Positions 16,675-26,012 are shown, numbered from the stretch's first letter. The stretch is DNA of 64,000 nucleotides from GCA-002726655 sp046582185 (GCA_046582185.1 JAYGEX010000040.1:199810-263809), one strand, 5' to 3'. Numbers and translations are program-made. The notes: generated by a model from the sequence alone, not told the origin.

Positions 16675-18939
16675 GTGCCCCTCAGTGGCCTTACAGTTTT
16701 AGACCTATCCTCCGGCCCGGCCGGAGGCATGGCGACCATGATCCTGGCTGACTTCGGCGCCAGAGTCACTCGCATCATTGATCTAGAGTTCAACTACCTG
16801 AATGAAATTCCGTCAGCCAGGATGTGGCTGCGAGGCAAGGCAACGGAATCCGGCTTTTCCAAATTACTCAAATCTGTTGATATCATCATTATCACCGAAC
16901 CCAATAGTTTTACAGATATAGACTACGACAGTTGCAAGCGCGTAAACCCTGATGTGATTTATTGTTCGGTCACCGCGTTTCCCGAAGACAGCAAACTTCC
17001 ACTTTATGAGGAGCTCGTTGCCGCAAAGCTCGGCCGAATGAAATCAATGGAAGGAATAACCAGAGAAAATGGCCCAGGCTTTTCTGCCGTGCCTGTAGCA
17101 ACACACGCAACAAGCCTGAACATCGTTTCCGGCGTACTGGCCGCCGTCTTCAAGAGAATTCACGGCGGCGGCGGACAGAAAGTAACGACCAGCCTTGCCC
17201 AGGGGCTGATGCCATATGATCAGGGCGCATCACTTTCCGCCCAGGTGATGGAGGCAAGCACGCTACCAGCACCGTCGAGTATTATGCCAACCCTGAACTA
17301 CCACCCCGTTCAATGTGCGGATGGAAAATGGTTACAGTTGGGTAATCTATTACCTCATCTGTTTAGTAGCTTTATGCGCGTGATAGGGCTTGAGCAAAGT
17401 ATTGCCAGTGCAACGATGGGTCGTGAGCAGCGAGAAGCCGTTCGCGATGAGATACTGATACGAATGCAATCCAGAACTCGCGATGAATGGATGAAGCTAT
17501 TTGTTGAAGATGGGGGGATAGCTGCCCACCCCTACCTTGTCGCAGAAGAAACGCTTCAGGATGAAGACATGACAATGAACGGCCATGTCATCGAACTGGA
17601 TGGAGTGACGCAACTAGGGCCTCTTGCCAGATTAACCAGAACGCCAGCCAATATAAGCCGCGAGGCTAAAGAGAACACCGGTGGATCATGGCGCGCCTCA
17701 GCAGATCAGGACACATCCGATACGCTGCCGCTCAATGGCATTACTGTACTTGAACTTGCGACCATCATTGCCGCACCACTCGCTGCCTCGTTTCTTGCGG
17801 ACATGGGCGCAAGGGTTATAAAGGTTGAGGCAATTGGCGGCGAACCTTACCGACATATGGCGGGAGGCATCGGTGCCACTCGCTGCAATCAAGGCAAGGA
17901 AAGCATCTCCGTCAACCTGAAGTCAGCTGAAGGTCAGAAGATCGTACAGATGCTTGCCAGTACCGCCGATATCTTAATTCACAACTATCGCCCGGGCGTT
18001 CCTGAACGCCTCGGCATCAACTACGAAGAACTGGCGAAGGACAACCCTGACCTGATCTACATCTCTGCAAACGGCTACGGGCCAAATGGACCCGGCGCGC
18101 TCAGGCCATCGACCCACCCGATCCCGGGCGCCGCAATGGGAGGTGCACTGCAACAGGTGGGATTATCAAGTTTCCATGAAGATTCAAGGCTGCAGTCAGT
18201 TGCAGAACTTCGAGAATCAGCGCGACGCATCATGAGAGCCAATGAGGTTAATCCAGACCCTAATACCTCGATGGTAATTTGCGCAAGCAGCATACTTGGA
18301 CTCATTGCGCGGCAATCATCCGGAGCGGGACAGCAGATTTTTGTTGATATGTTTGGCGCCAATGCCTATGCCAACTTTGATGACATGATTCATTATGATG
18401 GCAAGCCAGCGCGGCCCTCTCTTGGCGAAACCCTAAGCGGCCCGAAGAATTTATATCGCTTGTACAACACTAAAGATGGATGGATATTCCTTGGAATCAA
18501 GACTGACAACGAATGGTCTGACTTCTGCCGCCTTGCTGCACCGCAACTCAATGAACAATTTGGCGGCGCATTGACTAACGAGAGTAATGAATTTTCTGAA
18601 GCCTTAAGCAGCCTCTTCACAACAAAAACTGCCCAGCAATGGGAAGCTTTGCTGCTTGTCGCCGGAATCCCCTGCGTCGTTGCAGACCGCCTGGATCTAC
18701 CAGAATTCTTCAAGGAGGAAGCACACGATAATTCACCGTATATGGTAAAGGTCAGGCATGAGGACTTTGGCGAATATTATCGGCACAAACCAATGCTTGA
18801 ATTTAGCACGGGTGTGACCACTCCTCTTGCCGGTGTCAGACCAGGAGTTGATGGCCAGACAATATTGGCAGCCCAGGGTTATTCCACAGCCGAGATCGAA
18901 GACCTGTTCAAGCAGGAAATCGTCTGGAGTATCCAATAG
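16675..18939 (+). CDS. Double-domain CoA-transferase family III (CaiB/BaiF) protein
   Basis: About 754 residues from GTG 16675, giving the family-typical start PLSGLTVLDLSSGPAGG just after the protease stop. ATGs at 16639 and 16645, and a TTG at 16618, would overlap the protease by 17-44 bp. Two CaiB/BaiF units are joined: residues ~1-340 and ~360-754 (second start LPLNGITVLELATIIAAP). Family enzymes move CoA between acids using a catalytic Asp. In the second unit NPDPNTS may carry it. In the first the equivalent stretch reads VATHATS with no Asp, so the first half may be structural. Single chains with two units are about double the usual 400 residues. Confidence 0.85.
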   Translation: MPLSGLTVLDLSSGPAGGMATMILADFGARVTRIIDLEFNYLNEIPSARMWLRGKATESGFSKLLKSVDIIIITEPNSFTDIDYDSCKRVNPDVIYCSVTAFPEDSKLPLYEELVAAKLGRMKSMEGITRENGPGFSAVPVATHATSLNIVSGVLAAVFKRIHGGGGQKVTTSLAQGLMPYDQGASLSAQVMEASTLPAPSSIMPTLNYHPVQCADGKWLQLGNLLPHLFSSFMRVIGLEQSIASATMGREQREAVRDEILIRMQSRTRDEWMKLFVEDGGIAAHPYLVAEETLQDEDMTMNGHVIELDGVTQLGPLARLTRTPANISREAKENTGGSWRASADQDTSDTLPLNGITVLELATIIAAPLAASFLADMGARVIKVEAIGGEPYRHMAGGIGATRCNQGKESISVNLKSAEGQKIVQMLASTADILIHNYRPGVPERLGINYEELAKDNPDLIYISANGYGPNGPGALRPSTHPIPGAAMGGALQQVGLSSFHEDSRLQSVAELRESARRIMRANEVNPDPNTSMVICASSILGLIARQSSGAGQQIFVDMFGANAYANFDDMIHYDGKPARPSLGETLSGPKNLYRLYNTKDGWIFLGIKTDNEWSDFCRLAAPQLNEQFGGALTNESNEFSEALSSLFTTKTAQQWEALLLVAGIPCVVADRLDLPEFFKEEAHDNSPYMVKVRHEDFGEYYRHKPMLEFSTGVTTPLAGVRPGVDGQTILAAQGYSTAEIEDLFKQEIVWSIQ

Positions 18940-19037
18940 GACAATAAGTCCACTAAAAGGTATGCTCTGAATTCCTGACATAAATTCTAGGAAAAAATCT
19001 CCTAAGAACAAATAAAGGAAACCACAGAGGAAACGAA

Positions 19038-20276
19038 ATGAAATTCGGCATTTTTTACGAGCACCAGATACCAAGACCGTGGACTGAAGACGGAGAGCAC
19101 AAGCTCTTCAAGAACGCCCTTACGCAGATCGAGCTGGCGGACAAGCTCGGCTACGACTATGCCTGGGAAGTGGAACATCATTTTCTGGAAGAATACTCTC
19201 ATTCATCTGCCCCTGAAGTGTTCCTGGCTGCAGCGAGTCAGCGCACCAAAAACATCAGGCTCGGCCATGGCATTATTCAACTGACCACCAACCATCCAGC
19301 ACGAGTTGCAGAGAAGGTCTCAACCCTGGACCTGCTCTCTGACGGGCGTGTCGAGCTTGGCCTTGGTGAAGGCGCATCAGTCACGGAACTGCATCCGTTT
19401 AATCTCCGCTTTCGTGACAAGCGGGATGTCTGGGAGGACGCCGTACGCTGTACCCTGCCAATGTTTTATAACGATGGTTGGGAATATGATGGCGAATTTT
19501 TCAAATTCCCACTACGCGCTGTTTTACCCAAGCCATACCAGAAACCTCATCCGCCGCTCTGGGTTGCCTGTTCACAACTGGACACGATTCGCTACGCCGC
19601 TCACCGGGGCATGGGTGCACTTTCTTTCAAATTTGTGGACCTCAAAGCATCTGAGGCCTGGGTCAATGCTTACTACAATACCTTCGTGAACGATCTGGAG
19701 AAACTTTGCGATTACCAGACCAATCCAAATATTGCAGTGGTTTCCGGCTTTATGTGCTGTAAAACAGACGAAGAAGCCTGGCAGAAAGCCGATGGCTGGA
19801 CCTTCTTCCAGTTCGCCTTGCAGCTCTATAACAAGGAAGGCCCATTTGAGCCTGGCACAGTGAGCATCTGGGACAAATATCAGGAATGGAAACAAACACC
19901 AGAGGGACAGAAGCGATCGGGCAGCGAGCTTATCGGCTCCCCGGACACCATTCGACAAAAGCTCCGAGAACTTGCAGATACCAATGTGGATCAAGTGATA
20001 TTGCTTAACCAGGCAGGTAAAAATACCCACGAGGATATTTGCGCCAGCCTGGAACTGTTCGCAAAGGAAATCATGCCGGAATTCCATGCAGGTGAGGAAA
20101 GGCATCAGGAATGGAAGCGAGCCGTACTTAACGGAGAAATTCAGCTGGAGGAAATCGATACCAACCCCTTCAACTTCAAAGCACGGGGAAAGCCAAGCAA
20201 GTTGTCGAGCAAAGATGAGCAGAACCGTAATATGATTTCAGGTGTTGTTGGAAGACCCGCGGCTGAGTCTCCCTAA
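19038..20276 (+). CDS. Luciferase-like flavin monooxygenase (LLM class)
   Basis: 412 residues, long-form luciferase-like TIM barrel. Family marks are the MKFGIFYEHQIPRPW start, AWEVEHHFLEEYSHSSAPE at about 35-55, RLGHGIIQLTTNHPARVAEK at about 75-95, and ELGLGEGASVTEL. It has a clear AGAGGAAA ribosome site upstream. Members oxidise organic substrates with reduced flavin, usually FMNH2. It follows the CoA-transferase by 98 bp in the same direction, so the two may form a short catabolic operon acting on a CoA-activated substrate. This is inference from position. Confidence 0.88.
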   Translation: MKFGIFYEHQIPRPWTEDGEHKLFKNALTQIELADKLGYDYAWEVEHHFLEEYSHSSAPEVFLAAASQRTKNIRLGHGIIQLTTNHPARVAEKVSTLDLLSDGRVELGLGEGASVTELHPFNLRFRDKRDVWEDAVRCTLPMFYNDGWEYDGEFFKFPLRAVLPKPYQKPHPPLWVACSQLDTIRYAAHRGMGALSFKFVDLKASEAWVNAYYNTFVNDLEKLCDYQTNPNIAVVSGFMCCKTDEEAWQKADGWTFFQFALQLYNKEGPFEPGTVSIWDKYQEWKQTPEGQKRSGSELIGSPDTIRQKLRELADTNVDQVILLNQAGKNTHEDICASLELFAKEIMPEFHAGEERHQEWKRAVLNGEIQLEEIDTNPFNFKARGKPSKLSSKDEQNRNMISGVVGRPAAESP

Positions 20277-20334
20277 CCACTAACGATCTCTTGAACAGCC
20301 TCGATCAGGCATAAGCTTCTTAAAAACACCGTGA

Positions 20335-20363
20335 GTTAGGGAGAGGTATCCCCTCGACCTAAC
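20335..20363. other. Stem-loop between convergent genes
   Basis: GTTAGG (20335-20340) pairs with CCTAAC (20358-20363), and an inner GAGAGG pairs with CCCCTC apart from one mismatch and a 2-nt bulge, around a TAT loop. It lies between the 3' ends of the luciferase-like gene and deoD. There is no U-run on either strand, so it is not a standard intrinsic terminator. It may still protect 3' ends. Confidence 0.35.
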
Positions 20364-20402
20364 CTACGGACTACGCGAGATATCTATGTTGAGCCAAGCT
20401 TA

Positions 20403-21110
20403 TCATTCTGCAATCGCAGTCTTCAGACCAAGTTCTATGCCCTCATTCAGAGAGAATTGACGCTCGTCCCCGCTTAGCTTCTCACCGCTGCGAATATGAT
20501 CAGTCACCGTACATAGTGCCAGAGCCTTGGCACCGAATTCGACAGCACAAGCATAAAGCCCGGCTACCTCCATCTCTACTCCCAGAACATTGTAGCGCTC
20601 CATTACGTCAAACATTTCCGTATCTGGTGTGTAAAAAAGATCGGCTGTAAACACATTACCAACATGTACATTAAGGGAAGCCTCTCGTGCATGACCTACA
20701 ACGGACTCCAATAAGCCAAAGTCACAGATAGCTGCGTAATCATAATTCTTGAAGCGAATTCGGTTCACATTTGAATCGGTACAGGCTCCCATAGCAATAA
20801 CCACGTCACGAATTTTGACTTCTGAACTTATGGCGCCGCAGCTACCAACCCTGATAATTTTCTTTACGCCAAATTCAGTGATGAGCTCTTTTGCGTAAAT
20901 AGACACCGACGGAATGCCCATACCGGAACCCATGACAGAAATTCTTTTACCTTGATACTCGCCGGTATAGCCCAGCATATTGCGCAGGTTCGTGACCTCT
21001 CGTACATTTTCAAGATAAGTCTCGGCAATATACTTTGCACGTAATGGGTCGCCGGGCAGTACAACACTTTCTGCAAAATCTCCAGGCTCGGCGTTAATGT
21101 GTGGTGTCAT
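20403..21110 (-). CDS. deoD: Purine-nucleoside phosphorylase
   Basis: 235 residues, the size of DeoD-type hexameric phosphorylases. The N-terminal TPHINAE motif is diagnostic. VVLPGDPLRAKYIAE binds phosphate, and GVEMEVAGLYACA holds the nucleoside-contacting Glu/Met. TVTDHIRSGEKLS has the catalytic Asp in SD-like position (TDH here). It cleaves purine (deoxy)nucleosides with phosphate to base and (deoxy)ribose-1-phosphate in the cytoplasm. It lies 71 bp downstream of deoB, whose product uses deoxyribose-1-phosphate, so the pair is a nucleoside-salvage operon. deoA and deoC are not present here. Confidence 0.95.
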   Translation of the reverse strand: MTPHINAEPGDFAESVVLPGDPLRAKYIAETYLENVREVTNLRNMLGYTGEYQGKRISVMGSGMGIPSVSIYAKELITEFGVKKIIRVGSCGAISSEVKIRDVVIAMGACTDSNVNRIRFKNYDYAAICDFGLLESVVGHAREASLNVHVGNVFTADLFYTPDTEMFDVMERYNVLGVEMEVAGLYACAVEFGAKALALCTVTDHIRSGEKLSGDERQFSLNEGIELGLKTAIAE

Positions 21111-21181
21111 GACTTACCTCTGTGTGAATAGGCCGATTTCGGCTCTTGGGATGTTGTAAAAGGGAAGCGACTTTATCCAGG

Positions 21182-22399
21182 TCAATTCAGGAAGCTGGTG
21201 CCATATTCAAGGCTGGGAAGGCCATAGAAGCTCGAGAGGCTCTGCCCGATATCAGCAAAGGTATCTCTACGACCAAGAGAACCCGAACTCACTGCTCCCC
21301 CATACACCAGTACAGGAATGTGTTCCCTGGTGTGGTCGCTGCCGGGCCAGGTTGGATCGCAGCCATGGTCGGCGGTGATGATGAGTAGGTCCCGGTCGTC
21401 CAGCTCATGCAATATCTCAGGCAGTCTCTTATCGAAGCTCTCCAGCGCCCGCGCATAACCGGTAACATCGCGCCGATGCCCGTATTCTGAATCGAAATCC
21501 ACGAAGTTCGTAAAGACAAGACTATTTTCCGGCGCTGTCTTTATGGATGTTAGCGTGGCATCGAAGAGTGCATCCAATCCGGTCGCTTTGACTTTCCTGG
21601 AAATCCCCTGCTCCGCAAAAATATCGGAGATCTTGCCTATTGCAATCACCTCACTTTCATTGTTGTAAAGTTTGTCGAGCAAGGTTGGGGCTGGCGGCTT
21701 GACGGAAAGGTCTTTGCGATTTCCTGTTCTCTTAAAGTCTGATTTACCGGTTCCAACAAAAGGCCTCGCAATCACTCTGCAGATATTAAATTCGGTGAGA
21801 AGCGAGAATGCAATCCGGGAGATTTCAAGCAGACGATCAAGGCCGAAGGACTCTTCATGACAGGCGATCTGAAATACGCTGTCTGCCGAAGTGTAGACAA
21901 TAGGCTTGCCTGTGCGTATATGTTCTTCACCGAGGCGCTGAATAATCTCCGTTCCGGAAGCCTGACAATTGCCGAGTACCCCGGGCAAACCAGCCCTCTC
22001 AATAAACGCATCAAGCAAGGATTCGGGAAAGCTGTCTTCGGCTTCGGTGAAATAACCCCAGTCAAATAGGACAGGCACGCCAGTCATTTCCCAATGGCCA
22101 CTGGAAGTATCCTTACCGCTACTAAGTTCCATGGCATGACCATAAGCGGCCAGGGGCTGGTCGGTAGGTTCGCACTGGGACGGAAACTGCCCACTACTTT
22201 CCTTTGCTGCGTGCATTAAACCCAGCGAGCTTAGTGTGGGTAAATTCAATGGGCCCGAGCGACCAATATCAGCCTTTCCGAGCGCACATTGTTCTGCAAT
22301 GTGACCAAGGGTATTAGCACCAAGGTCACCAAAATCTTTGGCGTCGTCTGTAGCCCCAATGCCAAAAGAATCCAGGACCAGTATGATACCTCTCTTCAT
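21182..22399 (-). CDS. deoB: Phosphopentomutase
   Basis: 405 residues, alkaline-phosphatase superfamily with two metal sites. The first metal Asp is in VLDSFGIGATDD at the N-terminus. The cap domain occupies the middle, and metal ligands lie in FVDFDSEYGHRRD and TADHGCDPTWPGSDHTREH near the C-terminus. It converts (deoxy)ribose-1-phosphate to the 5-phosphate, linking nucleoside breakdown by deoD (next gene) to central metabolism. Length and motifs are standard. A possible VOC-gene hairpin, TTCACC/GGTGAA (22491-22509), lies in the 113 bp upstream; no CytR/DeoR site is evident. Confidence 0.95.
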   Translation of the reverse strand: MKRGIILVLDSFGIGATDDAKDFGDLGANTLGHIAEQCALGKADIGRSGPLNLPTLSSLGLMHAAKESSGQFPSQCEPTDQPLAAYGHAMELSSGKDTSSGHWEMTGVPVLFDWGYFTEAEDSFPESLLDAFIERAGLPGVLGNCQASGTEIIQRLGEEHIRTGKPIVYTSADSVFQIACHEESFGLDRLLEISRIAFSLLTEFNICRVIARPFVGTGKSDFKRTGNRKDLSVKPPAPTLLDKLYNNESEVIAIGKISDIFAEQGISRKVKATGLDALFDATLTSIKTAPENSLVFTNFVDFDSEYGHRRDVTGYARALESFDKRLPEILHELDDRDLLIITADHGCDPTWPGSDHTREHIPVLVYGGAVSSGSLGRRDTFADIGQSLSSFYGLPSLEYGTSFLN

Positions 22400-22512
22400 T
22401 GAACTTTTAGTCCTCTCAACAAATTTGATCTAAATGCTGATATCAAAACCGAGAGAATGCTACAGCGCTACCAAATCTTCAACCGAATCGTTCACCAGTA
22501 TAAGGTGAATTA

Positions 22513-22941
22513 TCAGTACTGGTTCTTTTTGGCCGGGATATCGCTGAGATATTCGACAAATTCCCACTCGAAGCCATTTTTATCAAAGAAATAGGCACGT
22601 TTTCGATGAGGGTGCCCTTCCAGAGCAGAGAGGTCTGTTGGCTTATACCCCTCAAGTGCCATCCGATCAATTAGACCGTCCATATCCTCTACAACGAATC
22701 CCAGATGGTTAATGCCATCATTGATATATCTTGTGTCTGATCTTGCCGATGGCGTACCGTTTTCCTGTAGAGCCAGATAAGTCTCATCATTGCCAAAATG
22801 ACACCAGGTACCTGCTGATTTATCCTCACCGAGGAATCCCCCACCGCGCACGCTGAAGTCAGGAAAGGCAGCGCCAAGGAACTTCTTCGCCTCATCCGCA
22901 GATTTTACAGTGATGTTTGCATGCTCAAGCAGTAACTTCAT
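22513..22941 (-). CDS. VOC (glyoxalase-fold) family protein
   Basis: 142 residues with two beta-alpha-beta-beta-beta units. Marks are LLLEHANITVKSADEAKKFL at the start, GINHLGFVVEDMDGLIDRM, and the C-terminal HRKRAYFFDKNGFEWEFVEY with a metal-binding Glu. VOC proteins include glyoxalases, dioxygenases and resistance enzymes; this one is of the single-module, dimeric type. It is divergent from the cysteine-rich regulator at 23057, and shared operators lie between them, so it is probably a target of that regulator. The substrate is unknown. A small hairpin (22491-22509) follows its stop. Confidence 0.85.
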   Translation of the reverse strand: MKLLLEHANITVKSADEAKKFLGAAFPDFSVRGGGFLGEDKSAGTWCHFGNDETYLALQENGTPSARSDTRYINDGINHLGFVVEDMDGLIDRMALEGYKPTDLSALEGHPHRKRAYFFDKNGFEWEFVEYLSDIPAKKNQY

Positions 22942-22961
22942 TGTAGTGCCTTATTTCAATT

Positions 22962-23055
22962 TTTAGTAAAGCGATTTAGTAAAGTTATTACTTATATAAA
23001 CTACGCTCCAATTCGAGCTTTGTAAAGCTTTAAGTAAAGATATTTGTTTACTTAA
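22962..23055. promoter_or_regulatory. Operators between the VOC gene and the SufR-like regulator
   Basis: TTTAGTAAAG occurs at 22962-22971 and 22975-22984 (13-bp spacing), followed by TTACTTA at 22988-22994. A perfect 9-bp inverted repeat TTAAGTAAA (23030-23038) / TTTACTTAA (23047-23055) with an 8-bp spacer abuts the regulator start codon. The shared half-site is AGTAAA. A dimeric winged-helix regulator bound here would control both divergent genes, including its own. No other function is apparent in this 115-bp gap. Confidence 0.6.
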
Positions 23056-23056
23056 T

Positions 23057-23731
23057 ATGAACGATTCGTCAATATCCGCCCCTATGAATAAAAGTATGAA
23101 TGAAAGCAGCAATAGCCAGGACAAAATACTCTATCAAATCAAACGCCTGGGACCATTGAGCGTTAAATCTCTTGCCGGCATCCTGGACATGACAACAATG
23201 GGAACTCGCCAACATCTGGCGCAATTGCAAGATACTGGCCTCATTGAAGCAATGCCGGGGGAGCCCCAGCCAAGAGGGCGACCATTAAAACCCTGGAAAT
23301 TGACCGAAAAGGGGCACAGCCGTTTTCCCGACGCCCATGCTCAGGTCACCGCTGATTTAATACTTTCCATTCGTGACGTCCTGGGGGAAGAGGCTCTGGA
23401 CAAGATTATCGAAAAAAGGACCGTTGATACCTACAATCTCTATCAATCATCGATGGAGAAACAGAAGAGCCTGTTAAGTAAAGTAAAAAGACTTGCCTGC
23501 CTGCGCAGCGATGAAGGTTATATGGCAGAAGTAAAACAGGAAAACGGCGAGTTGGTGCTATTGGAGCATCACTGCCCTATCTGCATTGCAGCCAAATCCT
23601 GCCAGGGATTTTGTAAATCAGAGTTGGAAGTATTTCAGAAACTCTTCGAAGACAGTGCAACTGTCACCAGGCAAGAGCATATCCTTGGCGGCGCTCGTCG
23701 TTGTAGTTACAAAATTATTGCCAAGCAGTAG
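23057..23731 (+). CDS. SufR-like winged-helix regulator with C-terminal cysteine cluster
   Basis: 224 residues. The winged HTH at about 20-80 contains GPLSVKSLAGILDMTTMGTR and then RGRPLKPWKLTEKGH, a DeoR/MarR-like wing. The C-terminal third has HHCPICIAAKSCQGFCKSEL and the closing ILGGARRCSYKI; similarly placed cysteines ligate a [2Fe-2S] or [4Fe-4S] cluster in SufR-type regulators. It is therefore a probable cluster- or redox-sensing repressor. Start choice is uncertain: ATGs at 23057, 23084 and 23096 all lack a good ribosome site, and an operator ends 1 bp before the first. It ends 14 bp before a MITE-like element. Confidence 0.78.
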   Translation: MNDSSISAPMNKSMNESSNSQDKILYQIKRLGPLSVKSLAGILDMTTMGTRQHLAQLQDTGLIEAMPGEPQPRGRPLKPWKLTEKGHSRFPDAHAQVTADLILSIRDVLGEEALDKIIEKRTVDTYNLYQSSMEKQKSLLSKVKRLACLRSDEGYMAEVKQENGELVLLEHHCPICIAAKSCQGFCKSELEVFQKLFEDSATVTRQEHILGGARRCSYKIIAKQ

Positions 23732-23745
23732 GTCTGTACTGGAAC

Positions 23746-23877
23746 TAACTAATGCTCGTCCAGAAATAGAAACCGCCGGTGTTACTTCCCTGGTAAGTGA
23801 TTATTTTATATAGCTAACGAATCTATAATTTTGCATATATTGTTCTAATTTGGCTATTTATGGACGGGAACTAACTA
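23746..23877. repeat. MITE-like element, copy A (132 bp)
   Basis: 24-bp terminal inverted repeats at 23746-23769 and 23854-23877 match at 18 of 24 positions; the core is CGTCCA-AAATAG. The left end, read on the minus strand, contains GTAACACCGGCGGTTTC (23785-23769), a module also present at 44778-44794 with one difference. It lies exactly between two convergent genes, and its right end overlaps the stop codon of the AhpD-like gene. There is no coding capacity, so it is a candidate non-autonomous transposable element. Confidence 0.6.
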
Positions 23878-24455
23878 CGACCCATCAGATAAAATTCATC
23901 ATTTGGCCGCATATTCGTTAGATTGGCCATGCGATTACTCAACGCAAAGAATGCAACAACAGCGCCAATATCCCATAGGTCTTCATCGTTAAAGCCCGCG
24001 CCTCTGGCTTCCTCAAAATCTGCATCCGTGACCTGGCCGGCATCCATCGATATTTTAGAGGCAAATTTCAACATCGCACGCTCTCGATCGCTAATGTCTG
24101 CCTTAAGATAGTTTACGGCCACCTGATCCGCAATCAGCGGGTTCTTCGCCCGAATTCTTAATATAGCGCCGTGGGAGATAACACAGTACTGGCAGTCATT
24201 CATGGCGGAAGTGGCCACAACGATCATCTCTCTCTCAGCCTTGCTGAGGCCGGACTCTTTTTCCATCAATGCATCATGATAGGCAAAGAATGCTCGAAAT
24301 TCATCGGGCCGCTTCGCCAGGACTAAAAATACATTAGGAATAAACCCGGATTTTTCGGCGACACCCTCAATACGCTCGCGGATATCCTCTGGTAAATCCG
24401 CCAATTTCGGAACGTCGAACCGGCTAATTTTGTGTTGTTCAACTGTCTGACTCAT
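23871..24455 (-). CDS. Peroxidase-related / AhpD-like protein
   Basis: About 194 residues from the ATG at 24455, which follows AAAGGGAAAGAC; a longer start at 24497 would overrun the stop region of the upstream gene with no benefit. The segment MNDCQYCVISHGAILR holds the CxxC and His of the carboxymuconolactone decarboxylase/AhpD fold, and the family subgroup is usually named peroxidase-related enzyme. AhpD-like proteins recycle peroxidatic partners through the CxxC pair. It follows the VCBS-repeat gene and may be its operon mate. Its stop codon lies inside the right end of MITE-like copy A. Confidence 0.83.
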   Translation of the reverse strand: MSQTVEQHKISRFDVPKLADLPEDIRERIEGVAEKSGFIPNVFLVLAKRPDEFRAFFAYHDALMEKESGLSKAEREMIVVATSAMNDCQYCVISHGAILRIRAKNPLIADQVAVNYLKADISDRERAMLKFASKISMDAGQVTDADFEEARGAGFNDEDLWDIGAVVAFFALSNRMANLTNMRPNDEFYLMGRS

Positions 24456-24500
24456 GTCTTTCCCTTTTTCCCCTATTGGTTGTCTCATATCGTGCAACGA

Positions 24501-26012
24501 CTAACGAGACACCATAACGACGACTTTCCTGGGTTTCCCCACCGCTTGATGACGCATCACAAGATCTCGTCTACCGTCCGCATTTAAATCTGCAAGTTCA
24601 ACGAGATCAGGCTCATTTGGCATTGCAACTTCAATATTGATCGCTCGCTTCGAAAAGAGCTTGCCGTCCTTTCGACCCATGAATATCTTTAGTTTATCGA
24701 AGCCCTCCTGTACCAGAAGATCATCAATCCTATCGCCATCGACATCTGCAATTAGTACCGATGGAAAAAATACATCTCCCGACGACAAGCTAAATGTCGC
24801 CGTGATCTCTCGCTTCAGAATTGGTTTCTTGGGGTATCGCCCATCAATCATCTGATAAAAATTTAAGTCAGTTTTGATAGACCCCGTGATAAGAGCGGCA
24901 AGTATTTTGCCAATGCCAAGTTCAACAGTGGATATAACCATATCTGTCTGGCCGTCATTATTGAAGTCTCGCTCTACCATTTCAAATTGAATGCCAGCGC
25001 TCTCTATTGTGGAATCGGCGGTAGCGGAAAATTGAACCATTCCTTTTCTAGGTAGTCCTTTGTGAATCTCATAGGTCGTGGTCTTCTTGAATACACCTTC
25101 ACTCTTCATTGAATAGGTTACCAGGTCAGGTACATCGTCGCCGTCAAGATCAGTAATTTGATATATTGCCTTTGCAATATTGTCAGATTGATCTTCTTCC
25201 TGCACCGCACTACTCAAGCCCTCAATGCCATCGAACTGAAAATCAACCTGGGATGTAATTCTCAAGGGCCGCGGGTCAAACAATCCATCGACTCCCTGAC
25301 GATAAACTGAAAACTTGCCATTAACCCAAAAGGTGAGGTCTTGCTTACCATTAAGTGTCATGTCCGCCAAAAAGGTATTCTTCGGCTGGTACAAGGGATA
25401 ATCGTTATAGGACATTTCGACCAGTGGCGGTGCATGGACATCCATAGGCCCATCAAAACTACCGTCGCCCCTCTGTATAAAAATCTGGAAGCCGTCAAAG
25501 CCAGGAATAATAAAATCATCCAGTCCATCGTCATTGAGATCCCTGAACAAGTCCATTTTCGGCAATGCGCCGATCATCGGAGAACCATATATGGTAGAGA
25601 TATCAACTAACTTCTGCCGCTTTTTGGTCAAAGGGTTGTAAATCCAGGCCTCGTTCCTGCCAAACATAACCAGGACTTCACGGTTTCCAAAATGACCAAC
25701 GTCCATCAAGATCACGTCATCTTCAAGCACATGTTCAACATTCGCCTGCTGCGGATATATACCATTCTCCATTTCAAAGATGCTTATCTTGCGCACATTT
25801 TGATTGTCTACAGTGGCGATAACCAGGCTCGCATTCTTCGGGCTGTTGAGAAAGGCCGATAGAACTACCTGATCCTTGACGTCTCCCATCTCAATAGTTG
25901 AAATGGAATAGTCTAGCTGGTGAGATTCAGCGAATACACTGCACACCAATTGTGCGCAAAATAATGTAGGGTAAATCAGGCTGGACCACTTTGACGACTG
26001 CCCAGATCTCAT
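24501..26012 (-). CDS. Exported FG-GAP/VCBS-repeat protein
   Basis: 503 residues with an N-terminal hydrophobic signal region (SLIYPTLFCAQLVCSVFA). At least five calcium-binding-like loops are visible: DLNDDGLDDF, DLDGDDVPDL, DFNNDGQTDM, DVDGDRIDDL and DLNADGRRDL. These mark FG-GAP/VCBS blades of a beta-propeller outside the cytoplasm. It overlaps the start of its gene with the last 4 bp of the Hsp70-like gene (ATGA at 26009-26012), so the two are translated together. An extracellular propeller with a cytoplasmic chaperone-like ATPase is an unusual pair; its function is unknown. Confidence 0.85.
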   Translation of the reverse strand: MRSGQSSKWSSLIYPTLFCAQLVCSVFAESHQLDYSISTIEMGDVKDQVVLSAFLNSPKNASLVIATVDNQNVRKISIFEMENGIYPQQANVEHVLEDDVILMDVGHFGNREVLVMFGRNEAWIYNPLTKKRQKLVDISTIYGSPMIGALPKMDLFRDLNDDGLDDFIIPGFDGFQIFIQRGDGSFDGPMDVHAPPLVEMSYNDYPLYQPKNTFLADMTLNGKQDLTFWVNGKFSVYRQGVDGLFDPRPLRITSQVDFQFDGIEGLSSAVQEEDQSDNIAKAIYQITDLDGDDVPDLVTYSMKSEGVFKKTTTYEIHKGLPRKGMVQFSATADSTIESAGIQFEMVERDFNNDGQTDMVISTVELGIGKILAALITGSIKTDLNFYQMIDGRYPKKPILKREITATFSLSSGDVFFPSVLIADVDGDRIDDLLVQEGFDKLKIFMGRKDGKLFSKRAINIEVAMPNEPDLVELADLNADGRRDLVMRHQAVGKPRKVVVMVSR

